Of a stretch of 64,000 bases of DNA, positions 42,438-51,330 are shown piece by piece. The notes under the pieces are model-generated. The model made no database searches, was not told where the DNA came from, and saw only the letters and a list, made by a program, of their open reading frames with translations. Each line of letters starts with the position of its first letter. The stretch's first letter is position 1. The DNA comes from Virgibacillus doumboii (GTDB lineage Bacteria > Bacillota > Bacilli > Bacillales > Amphibacillaceae): NCBI RefSeq assembly GCF_902806455.1, contig NZ_CADCWQ010000001.1, positions 2,666,001 through 2,730,000 on the forward strand. Reading direction: 5' to 3'. The position numbers were made by a program, and so were the translations under genes.

Positions 42438-42799
42438 ATTTATACCAAACCTCCAAAAAAATATCGATTTCGCTACTTATTTACCACGTGTTTATATTTA
42501 TAAACTTCAGCTAATCGGAGGAAATTATACAAATAAAAAAGCATGCTGTTGAGATACGACATGCTCGGTGATTATTCATATGGCTATGTTGGGTGGGATG
42601 AAGGACATTTCGTCAGAAGTTTGCCTTCATTTTGATCTTCATAACCCTGATGAGTGACCGTTCCATATATTTTCTCCTTCACCCGGGCACTCATGCCGTA
42701 CATGAATTCAGTTATTCAACTATTTATGTATTTATAAAAGATTATGTCAATCAAAAAAAAAGAACCTTTCTAATAAAAGAAAGGCCCTTACGTTTAGGC
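42438..42799. other. Intergenic region with two minus-strand terminators
   Basis: 42753-42788 is a terminator for the flavin reductase gene (GGGCCTTTCTTTT with AGAAAGGTTCTTTTTTTT). 42532-42563 is a second hairpin (AGCATG/CATGCTTTTTT). Between them lies a 39-codon minus frame (ending KCPSSHPT at about 42593) with no ribosome site, and a 17-codon frame behind AAGGAG; neither is convincing. Confidence 0.45.
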
Positions 42800-43366
42800 T
42801 TAAAAATCATATTCCGCTTCTTTTTCTTCACGGATTTTCATATATGTCTCTGACAGACGAACAGTGTCTTCAACTAACCGCTCGATTCGGAACAGTACAT
42901 CATCATTTATAATTTCTTTACGAAGGAAGTCGATTTCTTCAATAAAAACATACGTCTGTACAATTTCTGCTTTCATATAGGCAAGCATCGGTTTCAGCTG
43001 CTGTTCCGGAATTAGGTAATGTTTTGCTGATCCTGCTGTTACAAGCACACTGACAACTTTATCACGAAATGCATTAACAGGCAGCAAATCAAAAATATTT
43101 TTCAACGTTCCGGGAATGGAGGCCTGAAAAACAGGGGTTCCAATAATAATTGCGTCTGCTTCCATGATCGTTTTCGTAACGTAGCCTGTATCGCCTTCAT
43201 ATTCCAAATAATTTCTTCCATCACTGAACTGGATGTCATAGTCAGCCAAGTCAATTAAGGTTACTTCATGGTCAGGATATTTTTCGGTAATTTTTTTAAC
43301 AGTGTAATCCATTGCAGTTCTTGTTTTGGAACCGACGATGGACCCGGATATACCGACAATTCTCAT
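42800..43366 (-). CDS. NADPH-dependent FMN reductase
   Basis: A 188-residue flavodoxin-fold protein: IVGISGSIVGSKTRTAMD at the start (phosphate loop), IIIGTPVFQASIPGTLKNIFD near residue 74 and VLVTAGSAKHYLI. Such proteins supply reduced FMN to partner monooxygenases (SsuE/MsuE-like). GTAGGAGG precedes the ATG. It starts 12 bases after the stop of a luciferase-like monooxygenase gene, so the two form a two-component system. Confidence 0.9.
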   Translation of the reverse strand: MRIVGISGSIVGSKTRTAMDYTVKKITEKYPDHEVTLIDLADYDIQFSDGRNYLEYEGDTGYVTKTIMEADAIIIGTPVFQASIPGTLKNIFDLLPVNAFRDKVVSVLVTAGSAKHYLIPEQQLKPMLAYMKAEIVQTYVFIEEIDFLRKEIINDDVLFRIERLVEDTVRLSETYMKIREEKEAEYDF

Positions 43367-43378
43367 GCTCGTTTCCTC

Positions 43379-44437
43379 CTACTTCTTTGCCGTATATTTT
43401 TTGATTGCCGGCAAAATTTCTGTACCGATTATTTCAATATTTTTCTTCACCTTATCAAACGGCATACCGCCAAAGTCAATCTGGGCAATATATCGCTGGT
43501 GACCATATAATTCATGCTGGTAAAGAATTTTTTCAATAATTTCCTGTGGGCTGCCGATATTCATAATATTATGCGGGTCAACACCCTGGGCAAAATGCTG
43601 TTTCGGAAAACCCTGTCCGTTTGTCAGTTTCATACCTTCATTAATATGCGGATACAAATCTTTCAGTGCTTGCTGAGATGTTTCTGCAGCATAGAAAAAG
43701 CCAGCTGTAGAAATAGGAAATTCGGCCGGATTGAATCCGCTGCTTTCTAATGCATCCCGATACGTATCAACAGTTCGTTTAAACACAGAAGCAGGACCAC
43801 CCAGGTGAGCCATGTACATTGGCACACCGGCAAGCCCCGCTTTTCTGGCACTGGCAGGTGCACCGCCAACCGCACGCCAAATCGGCATGGAGCCATTTTG
43901 CGGACGCGGAAGTACTTTGGCATTTCTAAGCGGAGCACGAAACTCGCCACTCCAGTTAACAACTTCATTCTCATTAATCTGCCTTAAAAGATCAAACTTC
44001 TCTTCATACAGTTCTTCATAATCACGAAGATCATATCCGAGCAAATCAAAGAGCCCCACTCGGGATGCACGGCCGGCAACGATTTCCGCACGGCCTTTTG
44101 ATATCAGATCAAGTGTGGCAAAATTCTCATATATGCGAACCGGATCCGAAGTACTGACAATCGTGGAGGAACTGGAAATTTTAATCTTCTCCGTTGCCTG
44201 GGCAATTGCTGAAAGCACCACAGCATGTGCCTGTGTCGCAAAAAATTCCTGATGACTCTCCCCGACACTAAAAAAGTCAAGCCCGGCCTGTTCAGCCAGC
44301 TTTGCATATTCAATAATTTCATGGATGCGCTCCTCCGCTGAAACCCTTTCCCCAGTAAGCGGATTAGGCAAATGATCACCTAACGTATATATACCAAACT
44401 CCAAGCCTTTACTTGGGTCAATACGATACTTTTCCAT
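43379..44437 (-). CDS. Luciferase-like (LLM) flavin-dependent monooxygenase
   Basis: A 352-residue TIM-barrel enzyme with EYAKLAEQAGLDFFSVGESH near residue 44, a STIVSTSDPVRIYENFATLD stretch and GRAEIVAGRASRVG. These fit bacterial luciferase-like oxidoreductases that use FMNH2 supplied by a reductase. AAAGGT lies 8-12 bases before the ATG. The downstream FMN reductase is the natural partner. The oxidised substrate is unknown; no sulfonate transporter lies nearby. Confidence 0.9.
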   Translation of the reverse strand: MEKYRIDPSKGLEFGIYTLGDHLPNPLTGERVSAEERIHEIIEYAKLAEQAGLDFFSVGESHQEFFATQAHAVVLSAIAQATEKIKISSSSTIVSTSDPVRIYENFATLDLISKGRAEIVAGRASRVGLFDLLGYDLRDYEELYEEKFDLLRQINENEVVNWSGEFRAPLRNAKVLPRPQNGSMPIWRAVGGAPASARKAGLAGVPMYMAHLGGPASVFKRTVDTYRDALESSGFNPAEFPISTAGFFYAAETSQQALKDLYPHINEGMKLTNGQGFPKQHFAQGVDPHNIMNIGSPQEIIEKILYQHELYGHQRYIAQIDFGGMPFDKVKKNIEIIGTEILPAIKKYTAKK

Positions 44438-44496
44438 CTATTCATCAACCTTTCGAGACACAGGGACAGGATCCCTGTTTCATTAAATCTGCCCTT

Positions 44497-44682
44497 TTAT
44501 AAAGACGGCGGGCTGTCTGGAAGAACATTTGTCAATATAATATATATTAACAAAGAAGCCGGTGAAAATATAAAAATCAGCCTGACAATAAAAGAGGAAA
44601 TGCCGAAGTATTCAGCTATACCCCCACAAACTCCAGACAATGCCCTGTCGGTTGATGATTTTCTTAATTTTTTATGATTCAT
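44497..44682 (-). CDS. PspC-domain small membrane protein
   Basis: A 61-residue protein that is a bare PspC domain: KLRKSSTDRALSGVCGGIAE then YFGISSFIVRLIFIFS and a membrane helix. PspC proteins link membrane stress to transcription or act at the envelope. It overlaps the GNAT gene upstream by eleven bases, so the two are co-translated. Confidence 0.88.
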   Translation of the reverse strand: MNHKKLRKSSTDRALSGVCGGIAEYFGISSFIVRLIFIFSPASLLIYIILTNVLPDSPPSL

Positions 44683-45136
44683 TTACGTTCTCCCTATTCA
44701 ACGTTTTCGCCATCGTATAAAAACTGCTTCCCGGCGGATAATCATTAATTTCACCTACAACCTGATATCCTTTTTTCATATAATAAGAATGCGCCTGGAA
44801 ATCGAAAGTGGTCAACAGCGCCTTCGTTGCACCTTTCTTACTAGCGATTGACTCCGTTTTTTCAAGGAGAACTCCACCTAATCCTTCACCTCGATAATTT
44901 TCACTAATCCAAAAATCATTAATTTCCATCCAATCCCAATAAACTTCCGCAGTTATACCGCCAATCCATTTTTCCTCGCTGTTCGACAGTCTAATATTTA
45001 TCGGCTGAACAGCGTCATCTTTTCTTGCCTCGCTGTGATGTTTGGAATGGGTATTATTAAATTCTTTAATCTTCGTATGTAATAAAGACGAAAACTTCTC
45101 ATCAGTTTCCATCAGAATTTCAATATTATAATTCAT
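44672..45136 (-). CDS. GNAT-family N-acetyltransferase
   Basis: A 154-residue protein with acetyl-CoA motif ENYRGEGLGGVLLEKTESIA near residue 79 and FDFQAHSYYMKKGYQVVGEI near the end, both typical of GNAT enzymes. TAAGGAG precedes the ATG. It overlaps the PspC gene. Substrate unknown. Confidence 0.88.
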   Translation of the reverse strand: MNYNIEILMETDEKFSSLLHTKIKEFNNTHSKHHSEARKDDAVQPINIRLSNSEEKWIGGITAEVYWDWMEINDFWISENYRGEGLGGVLLEKTESIASKKGATKALLTTFDFQAHSYYMKKGYQVVGEINDYPPGSSFYTMAKTLNRENVNES

Positions 45137-45147
45137 TTTTCTTCTCC

Positions 45148-45345
45148 TTAATTTTTGCGTTCCTTCCTTTTCTTAATTTCGGTAGGAAAAGCAAGATAGG
45201 CTACACTTAAAAATGCAATCACCGAAAAAGACAATGCCACAATATCCTGCTTGGAGTTAGTAGAAATAATTAACATAGATATCATATTTGCAGTCACAAG
45301 AATAAGTAATAGCCAATGTATGTTATTAGATATGAATTTTTTCAA
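45148..45345 (-). CDS. Small two-segment membrane protein, 65 aa
   Basis: Two hydrophobic segments (IHWLLLILVTANMISMLII and IVALSFSVIAFLSVAYLAF) end in a basic tail KKRKERKN. TTG at 45345 is chosen because GGAGGAG lies seven bases before it; a frame to 45360 begins within that site. Function unknown. Confidence 0.6.
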   Translation of the reverse strand: MKKFISNNIHWLLLILVTANMISMLIISTNSKQDIVALSFSVIAFLSVAYLAFPTEIKKRKERKN

Positions 45346-45549
45346 GACTTTCTCCTCCAAATATTTTAATACCCTACTCCAAAACTCGGATCTGATATCA
45401 TAAATGCAACATATAACAATGTAAGTGTGATTATTGTTTCATCCCGCCTGTATATTTCATTAAATAAAACTTTTAAATAGTAAGTATATCATTCCAATAG
45501 ATATAAATAGTCCTGCAAATAATTCGGGATTGTTAAGCAGCTTCTTATC

Positions 45550-45708
45550 TTACTTGTACGATTCAATCCCATTGAATAAAAACGTTAAACCCATTAATGA
45601 GTAAATAAAATACACGGGTAATTCGATACTATCTATAAAAAATTGGCAGAATGTTACAGAAATAGCCACAATAGCAAGTATGAGGTTAATTTTACTCAAG
45701 ATGCTCAA
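45550..45708 (-). CDS. Small membrane protein, 52 aa (DUF3953-like appearance)
   Basis: TTG at 45708 lies nine bases after GGGAGG; a longer frame runs into the VOC gene in another frame and is rejected. Two hydrophobic segments end in FLFNGIESYK, a layout similar to the DUF3953-type protein at 50863-51090. Function unknown. Confidence 0.5.
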   Translation of the reverse strand: MSILSKINLILAIVAISVTFCQFFIDSIELPVYFIYSLMGLTFLFNGIESYK

Positions 45709-45733
45709 AACGTTGCGCCTCCCTTTATTCCTA

Positions 45734-46081
45734 TTATTCCTGCACCATCCCAAGTTCATTTCCGTCCAAATCTTTGATTGTAAACTTTCGACTCCCATAA
45801 GCAGTATCAAATAACTCCTCAACAATTTCAGCTTTATCTTTAAGCTGGTCCCACAAGGCATCAACATCACTTACCTTAAAATTAAACCGTCCTCTTGAAG
45901 GGAACTCCTCATTTTCCATAATGGCAAATGTCGCTCCCTTTTCAGTTCCAAAGTGTGCATAGTTTGGATTTTCAGGCGGCCAGGATCCAGTCACCTTAAA
46001 TCCCAACATATCCTCATACCATTGAATTGCTCTTTCCAAATCCGATACATTTGCTCTGACATGTTCCAAATAAATATTCAT
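45734..46081 (-). CDS. VOC-superfamily protein
   Basis: A 115-residue single-unit glyoxalase-fold protein with LEHVRANVSDLERAIQWYED at the start, FNFKVSDVDALWDQL mid-way and FTIKDLDGNELGMVQE at the end. His in LEHVRA and Glu in NELGM fit the metal site. GAGGAGAGG precedes the ATG. Substrate unknown. Confidence 0.86.
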   Translation of the reverse strand: MNIYLEHVRANVSDLERAIQWYEDMLGFKVTGSWPPENPNYAHFGTEKGATFAIMENEEFPSRGRFNFKVSDVDALWDQLKDKAEIVEELFDTAYGSRKFTIKDLDGNELGMVQE

Positions 46082-46176
46082 AATAACCTCTCCTCATATA
46101 AAATAAATTTTTATTAACACTTATTTCCACCATGTACATCCGTTATAGTTCCGGATTGATTGTCAAAATACACCTT

Positions 46177-46707
46177 CTAGATAACACCCTCATTTTCCCC
46201 GAAATCTATTAACCTCTCGTATGGGTCTCCATTCAACCCTAATGCCTTACTAAAAGCCGGCTCCGTTTTCCATCCGCGTTTTTTAAGTCTTAACACTTCT
46301 TCTTTCAGTGCTGGATTCTGCTCTAATAGATAGTTTTCAACAATCATATGTAAATACGCATATTGTTTTTTTACCGGTTGGGATTGCCCGAATAACTCAA
46401 ATTCAAATTCTTTGAAAAAGAAATTCGCTTTAACTACTGGAAAATCCCGAATTACAGTCCTTTTAATTACAAAAGCTTCTTGTTCACCAAACAATGCTTG
46501 CATCTTTTTTTCAAACTGGTCAAAATCTCTGACCTCCATAATTATATCCAAGTCAGACCCTTCTACTTCAATACCAATTGGCAACGTGCCACAAAGAATC
46601 GGACTATACTCGGATAATCTCTCCATTATACCTAAATCAACTATGGATCTATAGGCAAGCTTTTGATTCTCGTTTCCGACTTGCAGATAATCAATAGTCT
46701 CAAACAT
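46177..46707 (-). CDS. DUF4269 nucleotidyltransferase-like protein
   Basis: A 176-residue protein with the nucleotidyltransferase-type stretch CGTLPIGIEVEGSDLDIIME near residue 39 (G-S then DxD), as in the DUF4269 family. The His-containing AYLHMIVENYLL follows. It may add nucleotides to a small molecule or protein; no substrate is known to me. CAGGAG precedes the ATG. The gene upstream starts only 13 bases away. Confidence 0.82.
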   Translation of the reverse strand: MFETIDYLQVGNENQKLAYRSIVDLGIMERLSEYSPILCGTLPIGIEVEGSDLDIIMEVRDFDQFEKKMQALFGEQEAFVIKRTVIRDFPVVKANFFFKEFEFELFGQSQPVKKQYAYLHMIVENYLLEQNPALKEEVLRLKKRGWKTEPAFSKALGLNGDPYERLIDFGENEGVI

Positions 46708-46720
46708 AATAATTCTCCTG

Positions 46721-47374
46721 TCACATATCGAGTTTTTTAACTTCCCTAACCAAATCAGAACAAGTATCGGTTATTAACGAAAGAATTTCCAAGGACTTTT
46801 TATAGTCATCATCCAATTCCAGAGAGTGTTTTGCACCCGGAATTATAAGACTTTTTATACCTTTAATATTATTTATCTTTTCTATGTTCTCTTCTGAAAA
46901 TAAATCATCCCTGTCACCGACAACAACATAGCCTGTCGAGTTCTCGATATATTTTATTGTCTTTGGAATTGGCGTCATAAAAAAATGGTGGATGTGCTTT
47001 CTGTTTAGCTTTTCGCTTACAATTCCTGCAACAAGTGTTCCTAAACTTTTACTCACAAATATAATTTTTTCATATTCGGCAGCAATTGAGTCTATCGTTT
47101 CCAGCGTATCTTCCACCAAATCATCTATCTGATCAGAAGTTAGCGAAGTGTTAGCAGCCTGAAAACCATACGTCAAACTAAGCGTGTCACATCCACTCAA
47201 TAGGCAAGCTTTTCTTGTATAGTGGAGTAATGGTCCCTGACATGAATATTCCTTACCAGGAAAAAATACAGCCAAACAATCAGATGAGGCTTCATGTTTC
47301 AAAAATTGATTTTTTATTGAAACGCCCCATACCGAATTTGTTTCAACAAATGATTGACTTATCAATCTTTTCAC
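46721..47374 (-). CDS. Alpha/beta-hydrolase-fold protein
   Basis: A 217-residue protein with nucleophile elbow FVSKSLGTLVAG near residue 110 (Ser in SKSLG), IPGAKHSLELD supplying a His near residue 185, and VVVGDRDDLFSEENI supplying Asp. The substrate could be an ester or peptide. The start is unclear: GTG at 47374 is very close to AAGGG, and a TTG a few codons later is possible. Confidence 0.78.
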   Translation of the reverse strand: MKRLISQSFVETNSVWGVSIKNQFLKHEASSDCLAVFFPGKEYSCQGPLLHYTRKACLLSGCDTLSLTYGFQAANTSLTSDQIDDLVEDTLETIDSIAAEYEKIIFVSKSLGTLVAGIVSEKLNRKHIHHFFMTPIPKTIKYIENSTGYVVVGDRDDLFSEENIEKINNIKGIKSLIIPGAKHSLELDDDYKKSLEILSLITDTCSDLVREVKKLDM

Positions 47375-47399
47375 ATCCCTTATTACCCTCGAATAAATT

Positions 47400-47588
47400 T
47401 TATAAAATATTACCGATAAAAATCCAAAACAGTGGAGGCAAGATAACTATCAAGAATAATCCGCTGAACATATACTTGATAAATTGATATCTATTTACCG
47501 CCACTCTTAACTCCCAAAGTCCTAAGGTAATTAAATATAGACCCGTCATAATTGAAACAAGTACAAGTAAAACCATTAACCCGCCCAT
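47400..47588 (-). CDS. Small membrane protein, 62 aa
   Basis: Two hydrophobic segments (LVLVSIMTGLYLITLGLWEL and YMFSGLFLIVILPPLFWIFI) with GGGGGGATG-type ribosome sequence before ATG at 47588. Function unknown; probably co-transcribed with the hydrolase downstream. Confidence 0.6.
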   Translation of the reverse strand: MGGLMVLLVLVSIMTGLYLITLGLWELRVAVNRYQFIKYMFSGLFLIVILPPLFWIFIGNIL

Positions 47589-47629
47589 TCTTTCTCATCC
47601 CCCCCAAATATATTGAAAATATTTATAAA

Positions 47630-48034
47630 TTACCTCAGATGCTCATACTGTTTCTCTTCATAAAGACCAGGCAGGTATGCTTCGATTAAATTTCCATCAG
47701 GGTCTTTAAACTTAAAATGTGCTTGTCCTCCACCTTCCACAATCTCAACTCCTTGTTCCTGAAGTTGATTCTTGCAGTTTTCAGCATGCTCAGGTGAAAT
47801 AGACAAGACAGGATGCGTTCCGTTTTCATTGTCAGGAACAGATCCTTCAGCATGTTTTATCAAACAGATAGATGTGTTATTTCCCGGGGTGTTATCAACC
47901 CCCAGTACAACCGTATCGCCAAAATCCTTTTGAACTGTACAGCCCAATACTTCATGATACCATTTACGGGATAAGTCCATATCTTTCACTCGAAAATTAA
48001 CCTGATGTACTCCTTTAAAAATCCCCATTTTCAT
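47630..48034 (-). CDS. VOC-superfamily protein
   Basis: A 134-residue glyoxalase-fold protein: GVHQVNFRVKDMDLSRKWYH at the start, HPVLSISPEHAENC mid-way, GGGQAHFKFKDPDGNLIEAY at the end. Metal residues His (VHQVN), His (QAHFK) and Glu (IEAY) are in place. GGAAGG lies before two in-frame ATGs; the second (48028) is equally likely. A hairpin terminator lies at 48074 between it and the next gene. Confidence 0.86.
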   Translation of the reverse strand: MKMGIFKGVHQVNFRVKDMDLSRKWYHEVLGCTVQKDFGDTVVLGVDNTPGNNTSICLIKHAEGSVPDNENGTHPVLSISPEHAENCKNQLQEQGVEIVEGGGQAHFKFKDPDGNLIEAYLPGLYEEKQYEHLR

Positions 48035-48073
48035 CGTCCTTCCTGTTTATGATTCCCCTCTATATAAATTAAA

Positions 48074-48105
48074 CAAAAAGCAGCATTTTCCTGCTGCTTT
48101 TTGTT
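48074..48105 (-). terminator. Terminator of the GNAT gene at 48105
   Basis: AAAAAGCAGCA and TGCTGCTTTTT form a near-perfect stem with T runs, directly after the stop codon. Confidence 0.75.
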
Positions 48106-48524
48106 TATTCCAAATATGTTTTTCTAAACCCATAGAAAGCACGATAGCCATGAGCTTCATAAAAAGAGCGGGATGAACTGCTTGCAAGCATTTCTATCCT
48201 TGTAGTCGGGTACAGGTCATGAACATATTTTAGCAATCGTGTTCCCAGGCCTAACCCTCGAAATTCCTTGTTAATTAGTAATTCACAAATAAATAAACTT
48301 ATTGCTGTGTCAGTTATGCCTCTAATGTACCCTATAACTTCCTGATCTTCTGTTTCAGCAACAAAAGCTATATTGGAATTTTCCCAAGCTTTCTTTGTAT
48401 CTTCGTGCTTGGCTGCTAAATTACTCCAGCCTTCTTCTCTATTTAAATCCTGTATTCTTTTAAAATCCGCCTCTTCATACGGTCGGATATAAACTCTAAC
48501 ACTATCTTTCAATTCCATTTCCAT
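48105..48524 (-). CDS. GNAT-family N-acetyltransferase
   Basis: A 139-residue enzyme with NKEFRGLGLGTRLLKYVHDL near residue 87 (acetyl-CoA loop) and SSSRSFYEAHGYRAFYGFRK at the end. GGAG lies six bases before the ATG. It begins ten bases after the stop of the HELTH protein gene, so both may be one transcript. Confidence 0.87.
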   Translation of the reverse strand: MEMELKDSVRVYIRPYEEADFKRIQDLNREEGWSNLAAKHEDTKKAWENSNIAFVAETEDQEVIGYIRGITDTAISLFICELLINKEFRGLGLGTRLLKYVHDLYPTTRIEMLASSSSRSFYEAHGYRAFYGFRKTYLE

Positions 48525-48534
48525 ATTTTTCTCC

Positions 48535-49284
48535 TTAATTGAATAGATTGTTCACTTCAAAAAACGCAGCCAGCGGTACCTTTCTTCCTTCCTTATCCCA
48601 TTTGTGATATTCCTTAAAAACCTGCTTAACGTCATTATTTGCACGAACTTCAACAACATATTTTACAGCAAGATAACTGCGCCAATAATCAAACATGATA
48701 CTTGTCAGGCTGCCTTCATACGTTTCTTTTCCAAACTCATCCAGTGAATGACCCCCGTATTTCCCTTTAAACATTTCCACCAATTCGTGCTCTGTGTCCG
48801 TAATCCCTTTAAATTCTTCCTCACTCAGCATAATTTTCCTCGGCAAATAAAAGCACATCCCTTCCTCAAACCATATGCTGTCCTCCAGCTCATCATCGAA
48901 ATCATCGACGAATAAATCTGAGTGGTGGGTTAGTTCATGTGCCAGTACCTCAAACAGATGATTCTCAGTCATATTTTCATAAAACATTTCAACCTGATTA
49001 TTTTTACGTCCTTCCAATTGTTTCAAAAACAACTCTTTCCATCCCTCTAAATCCGGCGAAAAATAGATAGCATTTTCGTTGGTATATGCCGGAGCAAACG
49101 TACTGGAAAAAACGGATGTAGCCAATACCTTGCTAGTCCAAACAATTCCTTTTGGCGGATCAACAAGTTCATATTCCGCTTCCAAAATTCGTTGATAGAC
49201 TTCCAGTTTATCCCTAAATCTTTTAATAATGCCCTCGTATTTCCTATAATCTTCTATACTTTCGAATGCATAAACGTTCTTCAT
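48535..49284 (-). CDS. Putative zinc metallopeptidase-like protein (HELTH)
   Basis: A 249-residue soluble protein with the zinc motif AHELTHHSDLF near residue 133 and an acidic partner helix nearby (DSIWFEEGMCFYLPRK, with EE 30 residues on), as in gluzincin peptidases. No signal is present in the chosen start. ATG at 49284 is behind GGAGGAG; the longer frame to 49377 adds a hydrophobic stretch but lacks a site. Family not identified. Confidence 0.72.
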   Translation of the reverse strand: MKNVYAFESIEDYRKYEGIIKRFRDKLEVYQRILEAEYELVDPPKGIVWTSKVLATSVFSSTFAPAYTNENAIYFSPDLEGWKELFLKQLEGRKNNQVEMFYENMTENHLFEVLAHELTHHSDLFVDDFDDELEDSIWFEEGMCFYLPRKIMLSEEEFKGITDTEHELVEMFKGKYGGHSLDEFGKETYEGSLTSIMFDYWRSYLAVKYVVEVRANNDVKQVFKEYHKWDKEGRKVPLAAFFEVNNLFN

Positions 49285-49413
49285 ATAATCATCTCCTCCA
49301 CCCATATTGTATACTGCGCCATTCAGCCAACATATAGAAAAAATGATTAGGAAATGAATTTGGCATAAAAAAATCACTGACCACCCTAATAATTGGTGAT
49401 CAGTGGATTCTCT

Positions 49414-49677
49414 CTATTTTTTATAAACAATTTTTTTAACTGTTTCGATGGAAAGACAGTACTCCCTGGCCAAATCTCCAATAGATTCACCACTGTCAAA
49501 AGCATTTTTAATAGCAGTATTCCGTTGGTCAATCAACTTCCTGCCGCCAGAGCACGTGCCCCATCCTTGATAATTATCTTTTTTCTTCGGTATATAGACA
49601 GTTTCACCCTGAATGTAGTTTTGCAGTTCAACTATCAGTTCCTCAGGCAAAACCTTTTTCGCTTGTATATACGCCAT
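49414..49677 (-). CDS. CD3324-family putative regulator
   Basis: An 87-residue protein with AYIQAKKVLPEELIVELQNY, the YIQGETVYIPKKKDNYQGWG block and a C-terminal HTH (GDLAREYCLSIETVKKIV), which I recall as the CD3324 family, distantly related to Mor-type activators. ATG at 49677 follows AGGGG. A 27-codon frame with its own promoter lies just upstream. Confidence 0.78.
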   Translation of the reverse strand: MAYIQAKKVLPEELIVELQNYIQGETVYIPKKKDNYQGWGTCSGGRKLIDQRNTAIKNAFDSGESIGDLAREYCLSIETVKKIVYKK

Positions 49678-49757
49678 TTTCGCCAGCCCCTTATTCTTGT
49701 AATAATCAGTAATAAGGTGCAAAGCCAACTATTAGAAATACGTTTAACGAGGCGATT

Positions 49758-49841
49758 TTATATATGTGCCCCATGCAAAGCATCGCCATCTAATATTGAC
49801 TTTGCATGAGGTAAACCAAGTGTAATTGGAGTTTTAGTCAT
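49758..49841 (-). CDS. 27-aa peptide frame containing a strong hairpin
   Basis: ATG at 49841 follows GGAGGTG, and a promoter-like TTGAAT-N17-TACTAT lies upstream. The peptide runs TKTPITLGLPHAKSILDGDA and ends LHGAHI. Its codons contain a perfect inverted repeat CATGCAAAG/CTTTGCATG. It may be a leader peptide for the CD3324-type gene, a truncated gene start, or an independent small protein. No family is recognised. Confidence 0.45.
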   Translation of the reverse strand: MTKTPITLGLPHAKSILDGDALHGAHI

Positions 49842-49921
49842 ATGTTTTACACCTCCGAAGTTTTTCTATTAATTATTATAGTATCGAAAGCAGGAAATTA
49901 ATTCAAACCCTGCTTGTTTAC

Positions 49922-50709
49922 TTAAAACTCATCCACCTTTTTTCTCATTTTCCTCTTAAGCTTAAAACTCAACTTATTTGTATACTCCTCATTTTGCGTC
50001 AGAAGTTTATACGCTTCCAGTATCGGTACGGTTCGAATTAGGATGTACACACCGATAGCAATAAAAGGGATACAAACTGGATAATAAGTTACAAAATCGC
50101 CCGAAGTTATATTTTTTCTTTCCAGCAAAAAAGGTATTCCACCTGCTGCGATAGAACATACAGCAACGATCATTACAGCTGCATACCTCTTCTTACTATT
50201 TTCATACCTGGCTGCTAATTCTTTAAGGTAGTTGTGGTCAAACAGCAGAGCCTCTTTCTTAAGTATTTTATATCGATCTTCCTCCAAAATTATCCCTGTC
50301 ACAACACCCCCGACCCCAATTACAGCAATGATTATGACAGGAATTATATAATTAGCCGGATCCTGTTTAAAAAGGAAGTAAGGTATCGTGGCTAAAATAA
50401 GCAGGCTCACTCCAAAAGCAACATATTTGGAGGTTTTACGTTCATGCAGTAAATATCCCTCAGCCATTTCTTTACTTACATAAAAACCTTCCTCATTGTC
50501 GCTCTCCGGCTCAACATTATCTTTCAGTAAATAATCAACAGACACTTCAAAGATGTTTCCCATCATCAGAAGTTTTTCAGTTTCGGAAAACCCTGTCCAT
50601 TTTCCCATTTACTGATCGCCTGTCTTGTCGTGTTTAATTTTTCAGCTAAAGCCTCCTGGGAAAGTCCTTTTTCTTTTCTTAACTTAAAAAGTTTTTCACC
50701 AAACGTCAT
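49922..50709 (-). pseudogene. XRE-family regulator with membrane domain, broken by a frameshift
   Basis: ATG at 50709 follows AGGAGG by seven bases. The HTH is clear (KLFKLRKEKGLSQEALAEKL, RQAISKWENGQGFP), then the frame ends in a stop. One missing base near 50583-50588 restores SETEKLLMMGNIFEVSVDYL and a C-terminal domain with four membrane helices. The two pieces together form a well-known Bacillus layout (HTH plus membrane segments). Total length is 788 bp. Confidence 0.82.
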
Positions 50710-50862
50710 ACTCATGACCTCCTTTCTGTATTGACTTAATTGTATGTTAAACATTGCCGGGAGTTCTATATTGCGGGAGATGCACTTTGTCAACTTGCGG
50801 TTGCAATTACGTTATATAGTGTATTTTTGAAATTTTTAGACTGTATTTTGAACAACTCTTAA

Positions 50863-51090
50863 TTAATTCAGTAAAATATATATACCCACGAACAAAACAA
50901 AGCCAGCTGTGAGTAAAAGAAGAATGGCTGTTGCCTTTCGATTCTCTTGAAATTCACTTATCCCCCAGACTAAAAACATCACTCCAAAAAGTAACTGCAT
51001 ATAAGGCATGATTCCATACTCACCTGTAAATAACATATAACCTGATAATAAAATCACAATAACTGATAGGATAACCCTTATTATTATCAT
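50863..51090 (-). CDS. DUF3953-type small membrane protein
   Basis: A 75-residue protein with three hydrophobic segments and the stretch LLFGVMFLVWGISEFQENRK typical of DUF3953. ATG at 51090 or the preceding TTG has GGAGTG upstream. Function unknown. Confidence 0.72.
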   Translation of the reverse strand: MIIIRVILSVIVILLSGYMLFTGEYGIMPYMQLLFGVMFLVWGISEFQENRKATAILLLLTAGFVLFVGIYILLN

Positions 51091-51164
51091 CAATACACCG
51101 CACTCCTTTTATTAACTAAATTAAACTAAATCTAAACTTAATTAACCAAAAGGCATTCTCCTCT

Positions 51165-51330
51165 GTTACCAAGAAGAATGTTATTTCAAACCCTCGGATT
51201 TACTTCCCGAGGCCAGCAGATGGAGTGACACCACAAGCAACCCTTGCCTGCTTACAATCCCACCAAACTGTATACATAGGGGATTCCACACCTATGTAGC
51301 CCGCGCGTGGCAATCGCTTTTTGGCTTTCT
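51165..51330 (-). ncRNA. Possible omega RNA / right end of the IS607-type element
   Basis: In TnpB elements the guide scaffold overlaps the gene's 3' end and the transposon right end. Here a hairpin CCTCGG/CCGAGG (51192-51212) spans the tnpB stop codon and is followed by TTTGAAAT. The guide would be read from flanking DNA beyond about 51185. Position of the end is estimated from structure only. Confidence 0.35.

Noticed and set aside
42593..42712. 39-codon and 17-codon minus frames between two terminators
   Set aside because: The longer has no ribosome site; the shorter has one but is too short and without recognisable features.
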